Assembly (NCBI RefSeq): GCF_000524195.1
Contig: NW_020170391.1
Coordinates: forward strand, 129,438-193,437
Length of the DNA stretch: 64,000 bases
Direction: 5' to 3'
From: Echinococcus granulosus
Taxonomy: Eukaryota; Platyhelminthes; Cestoda; Cyclophyllidea; Taeniidae
Positions within the stretch are counted from its first letter, which is position 1; the number at the start of each line of letters is the position of its first letter. The notes beneath the pieces are model-generated. The model was given only the letters and a program-made list of their open reading frames with translations. It did not search any database and had not been told where the DNA came from. The position numbers were made by a program, and so were the translations under genes. Positions 11,336 through 22,800 of this stretch are shown here, one piece after another.

Positions 11336-12900
11336 TCAATTTGCCTTAGTGGTCAATAAACTGGGGAACCAGTAGGAACGTCCAGTGTTATCACTTTCAT
11401 CCACCCATGCCATCCCCTCTTGCATGAGGTACTCCAAAGCTGCGTGTGCACGTTCATGTGTCCACCCTAACCTAAAAGACAAAGTAGACACACTGCTTAA
11501 TCGGAACTTTGCAAATACGGAAAGCGTCCAAGTACAATAAAATAAAATCGTAAGGACTACAATGACCCAGAAAGGCGTGGGCTCAGAGAATGGAAGCACT
11601 ATAACGGCACCGCAAGAGAGTTTCCGCGATTAACTACATTGGATAAAACATCTCCACCCACTTTCGTGTGAGGTCAATAGCCTACGCAAATTATCCCAAG
11701 ACAAGACAGATACGTAAACAGGTAACCGTGTGCCGGATTGAAAGTATAAACCATGCATCTAGACAACAGTTGCAAAAAACCGATTAACGAGTTTTGGAAA
11801 GCAATGGGGCTTAGAGTCTTACTTTTTCACACATTGCTGTACATTAATATGAGCTGCGTGGGATTCAGCCAGTTTTAAAACTTCCGTCTGATCCATGCTC
11901 AGTTCGCCTGGAACCGACTGAACTAGTTGACGCGAATCAGAAATTCTGATTAATTTGAAACCATTGCCTAAACACTGGAGCTTTTTGATGGCTCTTATAA
12001 CATCGTCTTGGCAAATGTCAGATTCATGGGAGCTCTTTGTTTTATTTAGTTCGAGAATGAGTTCTTCAAGAGGCATCAAACCAGCAGTTTTCCGTTGGTT
12101 TGCCATGCAAATCTACAAGTAAATAGAAAACGAGTAGCAGTACATTCAAAGCAAGGAAGATTTTATGAGACTTGGGCTGGTGCTAGCTATAACAGCAACG
12201 GTTTATCGCTGTGAAATATTGTGTATCAGATAGACATAGCCAGAAAATAGCAAAAAAGAACTCAGCAGGGAGCACAAAATTTACTCGCCACGTATAATAT
12301 CGACAGATACTAGGCAAATTAAGTAACTAGTGTAACTAGTACTCTATTGAACAAGACCAATTCAAAGAAAGACCTGTACTACCAAATCTTGTTAAAAAAT
12401 ATGCAGAAGCTACATTAACGAAAAATACTATACCAGGAGCGGTTAGCAGCTGGTGCAATGCCCTTGAAGTAGTTCAACGGGATAATCCTTCTCCTATTAC
12501 AAAATAATGAAGTCAGCGCCTACTATATACACTCGAAATGACACATATGAGAGCAAAAACGTGGGAACCACCTAAGACACTGTACCTCAATTATACGGAC
12601 AGCAAGATGGTAGTAGAAATCGCCGATGCCCAAAATCTTCGACCAGTAACCATCACTGGACGCAAGAGGATCAACACCAATATTAGCGCACATGGACTGG
12701 AATTCCGTCCGAAAAGCATGGTCTTGCCGTATTCTTGATTGGTACTTCGACGCGAAATATTCTAAGGACGATTTAACCGTTTCTAATTGGCGGTGAAGGT
12801 TCGCTGCAGCGTCTTCAGCCATTTGTTTACGCTTTTCCTCATATCTAATCTGCATTTGGGCGCGCTCTTTTATTCCGGCAATACCGGCCCGCCTATACAT
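11336..12900 (-). CDS. SNF8: ESCRT-II subunit SNF8/VPS22
   Basis: Three exons, 12586-12900, 11823-12112 and 11336-11471, join in phases 0 and 2 to a 246-residue protein (human SNF8 is ~258). The N-terminus [15 protein letters not shown] and the helix [20 protein letters not shown] match the family's helical hairpin. The segments [11 protein letters not shown] and [16 protein letters not shown] are near-identical to the conserved core. The last two exons encode the tandem winged-helix part, with [26 protein letters not shown] and the ending [12 protein letters not shown]8 joins VPS25 and VPS36 in ESCRT-II, which sorts ubiquitinated cargo into multivesicular endosomes. Splice sites are canonical. 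The start is the ATG at 12900, because the alignment begins there. The protein looks intact. Confidence 0.95.
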
Positions 12901-13320
12901 AGCTAGTAGCCGCTAAGATTCAAAGTGCGCAGTACGTCTATGGCTTGGATAAAAGTGTCAGCAAATTAGGGGAGGTTAAAAAATACTAAACGATTATAAA
13001 GTTAAACAATGTTTACTTTAGCAGCAGTTGTTTAGATTTTAAAATGCGAAAAAGTAAAGTGTTTTTATTTTGAAATCCCTACAAAATTTAAGTATTTAGA
13101 GGAACCAAATTATATTTAGTTGTAAATTCATACATAATAAAGAAAAACAATTTTTTAAAAACAACTGTTGTGAAACATTGTTAAGCTCTGTTGGGCTCCA
13201 AAATTAAGACAAACGACAAATTATGTTGCAAATATATACTAATATAGGGTCTCGAGGCTTACTTAAAGACAAATGTAGGTATAATGTTCTTAGAAAAGTG
13301 TACATTTTTATCATGCACTA

Positions 13321-13418
13321 AAACTTGGGGCTGCTGGTATGGTCCAGAGGCCGACCCACTCGGCGAATCTACAATGCCTGAAATCCGAATTGGCTCTCTT
13401 CTAAACCTAGAGTTAAAC
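13321..13418 (-). repeat. Dispersed repeat family, copy 3
   Basis: On the minus strand it begins with GTTTAACTCTAGGTTTAG and continues through GAGTGGGTCGGCCTCTGGACCATACCAGCAGCCCC in two family blocks. The 3' block is lost. It lies about 180 bases from copy 4 in the same orientation, so the two form a tandem pair. Confidence 0.65.
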
Positions 13419-13501
13419 AAATAACCAGTGTGTAGCGCCTCTAGACTTCCAATATGGTGAAATGTTATTTAATACCTGGGCGGAATATACAGGTTTAACA
13501 T

Positions 13502-13606
13502 AGAGCAGGGCTCGGGACTACTGGTATCGCTCAGAGGCCAGCCCATCAGGTGACTGTGCATTGGCTAAGACACAAATTGGCCCTCTGCCAAAATCAAGAG
13601 TTAAAC
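13502..13606 (-). repeat. Dispersed repeat family, copy 4
   Basis: Minus-strand blocks GTTTAACTCTTGATTTTGGC, GATGGGCTGGCCTCTGAGC and ATACCAGTAGTCCCGAGCCC match the family. The spacing and order equal those of copy 3, with the 3' part missing. Confidence 0.65.
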
Positions 13607-16600
13607 GATCAACAAACTTACCTGTGAAGGAAATAAACTTTGATTCTCTTTAGGCCCTAATAATCTGAAGAAACCCATTTTACTGCTCAAATAAAGATAT
13701 CATCGCTTGCACACTTTTACTATCCCAAAGGTACGAAATCCTCTAAGTAGACTCAGAGTCCACACCAGTTACCTCTGAAATAAATATAAAAGAACAGTCC
13801 ATATACCTTTTTGTTGTTACAAATGCGGCAAATGCGCACCAGCTATTTAATGTTTCCTTGAAGTAATCGAAAGATCATCTTTGCCATCGCCTCTACCTTG
13901 TTCATGTGGTGAAAACCTTAGCTTATTCATTGCCTTTATAGATATGCACATTTATAGCTTATTATCAACAATCACGCAACAAAATTTGAACAGGGTATGT
14001 GTTTTTAACGCTCGTCTATTGGAACCCATAGCAAATGAATTTCCCATTCCAGAGGCCATGCTGCCCAGCAGAAGCATAAAGGTAGGGTCTTAAGTGACCG
14101 TAAAGCCAAAACGAAGAGTCAAATGAATAGTCGGCGCATCACACCCTAAACCTAAAATGTGGATTTTAATTTTCAGTTATATTGTCAAATTTAATAAAAC
14201 GAACGGCGTCTGGATGTTTATAACTTCGATTTTAACGTGTCTGAATAAACTTGAAATAAAATATATCAATGTCTAAATAAAGGGGAAGACCATGCATTTC
14301 GGACCCCTGATTTTCTCTTCAATGCATTCAAGTGTTTGCGGTTATCGTACTACATAAACTATGTTCCACATGCTTTGAAGATCTCTGTAAAATTATTTTA
14401 CAAATACCTCAACGAGAAGCGAAAGTAACTTAAATGCTGTATCTAACGCAATATTTTGGTGCGCGTAAAAGAAAGTGTGTACAACGTTTTCTGCATTACT
14501 AACAGCTCGTATGATTTATTCGTCCTTCTTTTATTTGCAAATTTATTTGCACTTTTACGAGTTCTAAGTGGTAATAACTTCAGATTTCATCTCCAACATA
14601 TTATTAAATCCAATTTTATATCGAAATTAACTACTTTCCTATCCAAAACACTCAAGGCTAGTTACTTAATTAACGCAGTGCAGTCTAAATAAAATTTAAG
14701 TGATACAAATTTGCCCTTCGTGTTCACCTTTGAAATGACATGGTGCAATCGAATGGGAGTGCCCACAGCTGATCATTGGTGCATCTCCCTGTTTGGCGGA
14801 ATTATTGTCGGCTTACTGCACTTCGATTTGCACAAATTATTTTGTTTCTAGCTCTATGTCTTATGTGAAATATTAATAAGTTGGTTTGTCAGAATCACGT
14901 TATCTTTCAAAAATTCGTGCCAATGATAGTGTGCTTAGTGAACCTAAGATTTCACGGAAAAGGTCTGGGCCTTATTCCCTAGTAGGTTATTACGGAATTT
15001 GAGATTGCGAGCCCTCATTACTGTGACACTGTAGCTAGTTGTTACCACTCCTTCGCACCGGCTCTTCGTGAGGATGCAGGCGTAGTCTGCTCATTTGGTT
15101 CGTCACTTAAACATTGGAGAGGAGTAGCACTACTAGGCAGCAGTATTATAGTCCTGCTCGGATCCATTAAGAAACTATAGGATTAGTCACATAGCAAACG
15201 TCATTTTTGTGTCCGGCATTAAAAAATGAATATATAAGTAAGTTATGTATAATACTATTATTTATCACAGTAGTGACTCTAGTCTATTTTTCCCCAGTTA
15301 ATTATATGGATCCTGGAAAACTGTTTTTGTACGAAATTCAATAAGAGTTATTTTAGAGTTAAAAACTGTTATGGCTTATGATAGCTGGAAATAGGTATCC
15401 GGTTAAACTCTTGGCCACTGTTTGGTAGATTATGCACGAATTTTGAGTCAATCCAGTGGTAATAGCATGTTTGAAATATCCGATGGGATAGTACGAAAAA
15501 GAGTTATCAGTAACAATAATAAATTTCCAACATAAATTTTTCCGGATATAAATATGATTTGTATGATAGAAGATAAGCTGTGCTTCAAAGCAGCCCTCAT
15601 ATATTTTTCTCCAATAGAAGGCACGATTAACTTACAAACAAATTCAACTACTTAAATATGCAATGCGCTGCCTGTAAGTTTTGTAGATACCCATCAAATG
15701 GCTTTGGTCAAACTTATTCATCACTAACAGCTTTAAGCTGATTGTGTGACGAAAGTCTGTTATGCCATAATTAAAGGGCCTGAACGATTAAATTGGCGTT
15801 ATTTGAACTTAGAAACTTCAATCAAAATATTTTTGGCCACTGGGATGTACATCACATGAGCGTGAATCAGCTAGACTTACGAAATAGTGGACATTTGTTT
15901 GCTTTATTTTCCAAGCAACCCAAACTTTGGTTGTAAACACATTTTGTCTCTTCGTGACCCAGGTATCATAAATACCAGAAGCGATCGGTCTACACTCACC
16001 GCCTGGGTGAGCGAACGCAACCGATCCTCAAGGAGGAGACCAAAAACTTTTATAATCTGCCTTCCTCCAGTTGGTCTTCCTGGTGCAAATGTCTGGCGCC
16101 GGAGGTAGAGAATAGCAATGTAAATGCTACAACTGATTTACCTTTAAACCCCCATTTTTTGACGGAAAAGTTTAGATGATGGGTTTTGAGTAAAAGTATT
16201 TTTCCGTTTTTTTTAGTTTTTTTTCCGTGGAAACTAATTAATATACTTAGTAGAATTGACGAAATAGTAGATGATGGTCGAATTTTAATGTACGTAAAGT
16301 TTCCGGTGATTCCGCACTCAATGACATTGAATGCTTCACAGGTCAGGTGCGGTTAAAATTCCCAACCATTGAATCCTGCTACGAACACATTTGTATACAT
16401 GTTTTAGTCCATCTGTTCCACAAGTGGAAAAATATGAATTGAAACCAGCTCAAACCTGGAGGTTTTTGTGAGTTAAAAATTTTGTGTGGTATAGCAATCA
16501 CAGGGAACAGGTTTCCTTCTCTTATTGATGCAAAGGATGGAAAACTTTTCCATTCCACTTCGAGCCACTTTTTGTCCAAACGCACTAGTAAAATTGCACA

Positions 16601-19439
16601 TTACTTTTGCTTGCAATATATTCACAGAATTGGTCTAAACTAGTAAAAGAAGTGCAGATAATGTGTGGTGGCGCAGCAAAGTGGTGGCGTGACAGCAATT
16701 TCGCCAATTTAAGTCAAAAATGGTTTAAATGATCACAATACCAGTAGACAGTGATAAGTAACTCGAGGAGTGCCTTCATTTCTGTGACCAAATTCGTGGC
16801 ACATGATTGTTCTGCTTGAGCATATTAGCCGCCTGATCGAGGCTCGTTTATTAGCTAGATTACTAAGTTATTTAGAATTCCACAGGTTACTATTAGGCAT
16901 CATTTCCTTACTATTTCTCCAAAATGTCCTATTTTTACATTCTTTTAAAAAATTTGCCCAAGTTTTAGAATTATTTTTGCTTGAGGAAAGATGTTTCCGA
17001 CAGTGTTTTCAAAGTAAACTGCTACCACGTTTCAACGAGTCACGTTGAAGTCCGCGTTAAATCTATGGTAGAGGTTTGGTGATTAGTCATACCTAGTACT
17101 TATAATCGACTTCTAATACTCCACAACTTACTTCTTCTTACCATAAATAAAAACGAACCATTACTAAAATCTGCAGTGATAAATCTTTAGGCATGGGAAG
17201 AAAGCGCCCACTCAACCTGCGAGCAACTGCACTTTAAAGGCCTAATTCAGAAAACAAATTTTTTTGAGAAACCCTTAAAATAAAAGGCATTTCTGAATGC
17301 ATAAATAAAAATTACTTCAAAACAAATTTTAAATTAGACCTAAGATGTATTAGGCAAATAAATGTATTTCCGTTACAAACACCAGCATTCAGTTTTACTT
17401 TCAGCCACAACTACAAAGCTGTTATTATTTTTATTTACTGAGTTATCTGACACAATATACCCTCAGATTTAGCGTGTAATGAAGGGCTAACACCTTGGAC
17501 ACACACGTTTTGCGTTAATCAAATGTTTTAGTGAATCGAGTTATGTAAATCATTTCTGGAGTACTTTGCCTCAATGGAATAACCGCATACTGGAAATATT
17601 GTAGTTAAATTTTCATGTCTCCAACTTGGAGCCGCCTGTGTCAGCAGTTTACTGTATTTGCCTTTATTAGCGATAAGTAAGGGGAGAAGCAGAAATGGCA
17701 AAAAGTGTGCACTAAGTGGGCAGCAGAACCAGGTTATCGCATTGTCATAGAGTTTTCTACATTGCATAGATATGAGAATAAAAGCCCAAAAAAGGGTATA
17801 AATTACCGGACATGAAAGCGTCTGCTCTTTCCAAATAACCTATTCCATGTTTTTGCCTAGCAACCTGTGTTTCTTTTACTTAGCTTGCATGCATTGCTTA
17901 GTTTGTTCGTTAATGTTTCTACTTGCATTCCAAGAACATATTCCTTAGTCTTATCCAATACCTACGCTAAAACAATGCAGTAGAAAATAGTACCAATCGA
18001 GCGTTCATAATACCTTGGATACAGTATAAATGATATAGTTCTGAAACAAGTTTTCCGGGAGAATTTGATTAGCACCACGTCTATTATCATGGAATGCGTT
18101 GCGACACGAAATTCTAGACATTGATGAAACTTTTGCTAAATTTTAAAATGAAGTTTAGCAGTGGATAAGCATTAGTCGATTTCAAATAAAATTGACAGGT
18201 GTGTTTAATTGTGTCTGCATACAGACGCAACTTTTGGATGCGTTTTTTATCTAATCAGACCACATGTGGGTGAAATATGGATTTATATCCCTTTGATCTA
18301 CTAACTACTAAAGAATTGGTGATCCATTCATGCTCTAAGCATTCTCCAGCACGCATTTTCGATTGCGCTGCAGCAGAACTATTCTATTGAACTGGCAAGT
18401 AGACTAATGCTGGGGCTGATGGCGGTTGTTACGCCAGAGCGAAACGCAAATGCACATCAGTAAAAGCCACATTGGCCACGGACACGAGCCTAGACGAGAG
18501 GGCAATGCGATGCTTATGTGTGTGCTCCTTCTATCATGATGACGTTAATAGGGGGCGGTTGAAGATTAAATTGTCGTCATGGTAGCCAAACAAAAAACAC
18601 ATTTAACGTTTTGGCTACGCCCAAAATAATAATGGCAATAACAGGATCCACAAAATTAGCTGTTATCAGGGTCCATTGGAATTTGGTCATTCTATGTTAA
18701 CGTAACACCAGATGAAAGTCGCATGTGTGACTCTCGATATATTGTTCTAATATATAAGCATGACAAAATGACGGTGATGACAAAACATTTTACCTAAAAC
18801 ATGTATTTGAGATGAAACAAATGTTTCATTACTCACAATATCTGGAGTACAGCACCTGTAACTTCTGGGTCTTCGATAAGCATCATAGACAATTGCATTA
18901 AAAGTTGTCAAGTTTTTTGAAGAGATTGTCGAAAATGAGCATCAACGTCTCTACGTATGATCAAGTAAGACGAAAAAGTGGTTTTCTTTCTTTTGACAGG
19001 CATAATGAGCGATCTTTGAAGAGGATTTGGAACAAATCTTGTGCATGTTAGCATTTGCAAAGTTAAGTGTAATTTGTGAATGCGTATACCTTCCCACTAT
19101 TCATAACCCAAATTTTATTTGTAAACAGAAGTAGGGAAATTTACTGCTTTGAACTTTAGCAAGTGAATCCCTCTTTTGGAAAGTGTCGTATAAGTTAGTT
19201 TGAAATGACCGTGGCTCACTGTTATTTATTGCTGGTAGGAATTTTTACGATGCTTAAACCAATCCGTAATGCCGGAAATCTAAGTCAACTTTAGATGGAT
19301 GATGTAAAGGAGGAGTGGTGATGGATCCTACGTTGACCCTAGTAGAAATTATGGGCATAGCATGATTTTCCGCAAATGGAGGATACAAACGGAAATTACG
19401 CAAGCACCTCACCAACTCTGCAGTGTTATGCAATCAGGC

Positions 19440-19827
19440 CGCCACGTGCGCACTTGAGCTCTCGCGCGTGAGCACAGGCCAAGTCGATCGACTCTCAACG
19501 CAGTGGCGCTCCCGCCCAATCACCAAGAGTGAGGGACACGCACATACGCACGCAACCGCTTCTCTGTGGTTTCGCTTGCCAGTTTAGTGCGCGTGTTTGG
19601 GCGTTCACTTTAGCGCACCTACAAACGCGCGCACGCTCCTCCACTGGGTGTGCACACGTCGTGCCCACGTCTGCTTCATCACGTCTCGTACGTCTGTTCA
19701 ACAAACCCGGTCGTTCATTCTCTGATGTAGGAAGTCTTTCTGATGCCATCAATAAGGTAATTGCGCAGCGTTTCCATATCAAGCGGATGAGTGGCTTATA
19801 TGAGATGGACGAGGCTGTGAGCCACTG
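19440..19827 (+). promoter_or_regulatory. GC- and CpG-rich upstream region of the SYD-1-like gene
   Basis: Composition changes sharply here: many CG dinucleotides (CACGTGCGC, CTCGCGCGTGAG, CAAACGCGCGCACGC) in otherwise AT-rich DNA, directly before the first coding exon. This suggests a promoter or 5' UTR. An open frame at 19529-19828 ends in a TGA that overlaps the ATG of the main frame as TGATG. No TATA box was assigned. Confidence 0.45.
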
Positions 19828-22800
19828 ATGACTAAAGAGTCCATCGACAGCGGCCTATCCAGTGAGCAGTCTCAGACATCCACATCCAACTGCCCTCCAC
19901 AACAATCACTACTGTCGCTTCGCCAGTACCCCTTAACTGCACAAGCTTCGCGACACTCTCAGTTGTTATCGCCCTCTGCCGAACGGAATCGCACGCAGCT
20001 GTATGCCGTCGTGAACCCAAAAGACTATCGAATGTCCACAGGTGGTGGAATAAATCCTAATAACAACAATGGCCAGAATACTCCATCAAGCACTACTGCT
20101 GTCGCTACAACACTTTTCCCGCGTTGCCCATCTCAGATACAGCAAGCACCTCCGAGGGTGCATTTCAGGGATACAAAAGGACGACCACGATTCCGCCATC
20201 CATCGGAATCCACCAGTGTACGAGCGCCACCACCCTTTGTTAGAAGTTTCTCTTCGAAGGCCTTCGAAATTTCCGATGGTTTGCCTCCTCCTCCTTCTGT
20301 ACCGCGTCCTTCGAGCCCCCAACACGAGCTTGCTTACCGCCACCGTGATACACTGTTGGATAAAGGAATACAGTGCGAGCCAGAGGCAGGAATTACTCAA
20401 CAAACGAAAACCCACTCAAATCCCCTTTTATCGGCACTACTGGCAGCAGCTAATGCTACGGTTAATTGCCCTTTGGGATCGTCAGAATTGGATCCTGCCC
20501 TTCGAAGGAAGCCACAATTTCGAGCCGGGACTCTTCCCTACTGGTCGGACTCTGAGGTTAATGCCTACGATTCCCTGGATGCATTCAACGCTGCTCCTCA
20601 AAATTGCCTTGGTATGGTTGGCGGAAGTAAAGCGTATCCGTCAGCCAGCGTTGTTGCAGCGGCCGCCACAGCAGCTGCAATGGCCTTGGCAGCTGTACAG
20701 TCCACCTCCAGAGGACCTACGGCGAAGTCACTGGAACCGCCCATGGGTACCCCTATGTCAAGAGCCAGCCTTCATTTGGAGGATTTGACTTCGGAAGCGG
20801 CCATTATGCGGAGCTTGACGGGCCAATTTGCAGACACCTCCCTGTACCCACGTTTCCCCACAAGTGTTGATCAAAGAAAATCTGTAAATTTCGATGCAAC
20901 CTCTCTACAGAAACCGGATATTTATGGCAACGCCGGCGTAGATATAACACATTTTACTTCACAAGCACCTCCATCTACTTCCTTATTGGATACAAATAAT
21001 CAGAGAGTAAATATTGGACCTCACTATTGTAAGTTTGTAGCCAGAATGTGGAATGATATCATTATTGCTTATCCTAAAAGCTTTTTGATTTGTAACTGTT
21101 CCTTATGTGCACTTCAGGATTTCCGAGACTATTAAGACGGATAATTTGAGATTGATTTTAAAATTTGGGGCAATAAATGCATACATTCATATTTTAAATA
21201 ACTCCCGTCGGCAAGATTATGATAAAGATTAGTTTTATGAAGCCACAAATTACGTGAATTGAAACGGTAAGGAGAGTACTATCCTACGGTGCCATTTATG
21301 CAAGCTAATAGAACAAACAAGTATCGACTTAAGTGAGTGTTCTTTAGGATTGACAGAAGAAATGTTGCACTTTGTATTACCGGAGAATAATATAGGATGG
21401 CAAGTAAAAAAGGCTCACCTTTCATCTGTGGTGAATATTTTATAACAAATTCACCGATTTAAACGCCTAATTCCAAGTATACCACTAACTCTCTTCCTGT
21501 TGGTGTTTTTGAATCAATAGATTTTAAATTCCTTTCTTTCTAACCCTTAGAGGTTTTCCTTTAGTTTATTTTTATAAACAGGATGCCTTAGCAATCGCGG
21601 CCGAGCTACTTGATTTAAATATCCCCCTATCTCCCTCTCATTGCACATTCAAGTGTGGCTGTCGAATGAAGTAATCAAACATACGTTAAGTAGATGAGGC
21701 TTCCTTGTCTGTCACTGATCGTTATTAATCATATGAAGACTTATCCCGTTATAGACCCTTTTTGAGGCTGAAGACACCGACTTTCTACGTAAAAGTTGAA
21801 ATATTTGGTTGTTTTATTTGAACTCTGAAAATAATGAGGACACAAAGTTTACTACTAATGTTATTACATACTTAACGTGTTGCAGTAATTTAGTCTCATC
21901 TGTCCATAAAAAAAGTAATGGGGATTAGCATGGGGTTCAATTTAACATGTTTACAAGGTAATTTGTAATAAAAGTTTCGTTTGAAAATAGGACCTCCGTG
22001 AGTCTTTTCGGTCCCACAGCCTTACAACTTCCCTCAAATTGCTAACTATGTGCTTATCGTCTTTTTGCAACTCGCCATTCAGTGTATCTGCAAACAAGCA
22101 ATTCGCTAGAATGTCTACCTCAAATTACTTGCTAAGCATTTGGATTAGCCTTTTCTGTGGAAGACAAAACTCATCGAAGAGTGTCAGTAGAAATATCGCC
22201 TCCGAATTATGGCAAGCTGTGTGAGATGTCCTCTGAGGGCGTAGTAGATTGATTTGACGCCTCGTTATGTAAACTCCATACTCAAGTGTCTTTTCGTGAC
22301 TTTAATAAATTTCTTGTGAGATACATTTTAATGGATTTATTTGCGCATTGGAAAGTGAAGGTTGATTTCCTCGCTATCTCTTTTGCATTACGATCCATGC
22401 ACTCCGAAGTCTTAACAAAACGAAAAACAAAGTGATTTAGAGTCGTTTAAGGCCAAATCTTTATTTATAACTGCCAAAACTGGCATGGGGATTTACCAAC
22501 AATAGAGTAACAATGAGTTTCTCTAAAATTTATATCTCTTATTTGTACCGCATTCCCGAAAGTGCCAGAGGTAGGCGTGCATCACTTAAATGGCGCAGTG
22601 CGCTAAATTTTATTCATAATCAGAAGCTGATTTTATCTTGTTGCTTAACCGTGACAGTCGTGGAAACGGCACAAAACCATGGTTAGTAAAGTGCAGTCCA
22701 TTTAGGCTCTGCGGAAAAAGACATTGAACACGGCATACGACTTCACCTATAACGTTGGAAGAATCGTTAAAAAGGCATCTGCAGAATAAGTGTTAGAAAC

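Larger units (their letters stand above)
12901..19439. other. Gene-poor region, 6.5 kb
   Basis: AT-rich DNA with stop codons in all frames at high density. The only supported content is a pair of dispersed-repeat copies at 13321-13606. Longer open frames at 14456-14692, 15887-16108 and 16803-17048 have no family resemblance and look like chance. Upstream non-coding exons or distal regulatory DNA of the SYD-1-like gene could lie here unseen. Confidence 0.5.

Noticed and set aside
18330..18460. Plus-strand segment reading SILQHAFSIALQQNYSIE, possible upstream exon of the SYD-1-like gene
   Set aside because: Only about 40 codons open and no PDZ or other domain. Donor phase 2 has no matching acceptor before 19828.
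19816..19838. Mini-intron GTGAGC...AAGAG that would fuse the upstream ORF in frame to the SYD-1-like protein
   Set aside because: It would be only 23 nt, shorter than any intron supported in this window and probably too short to splice.
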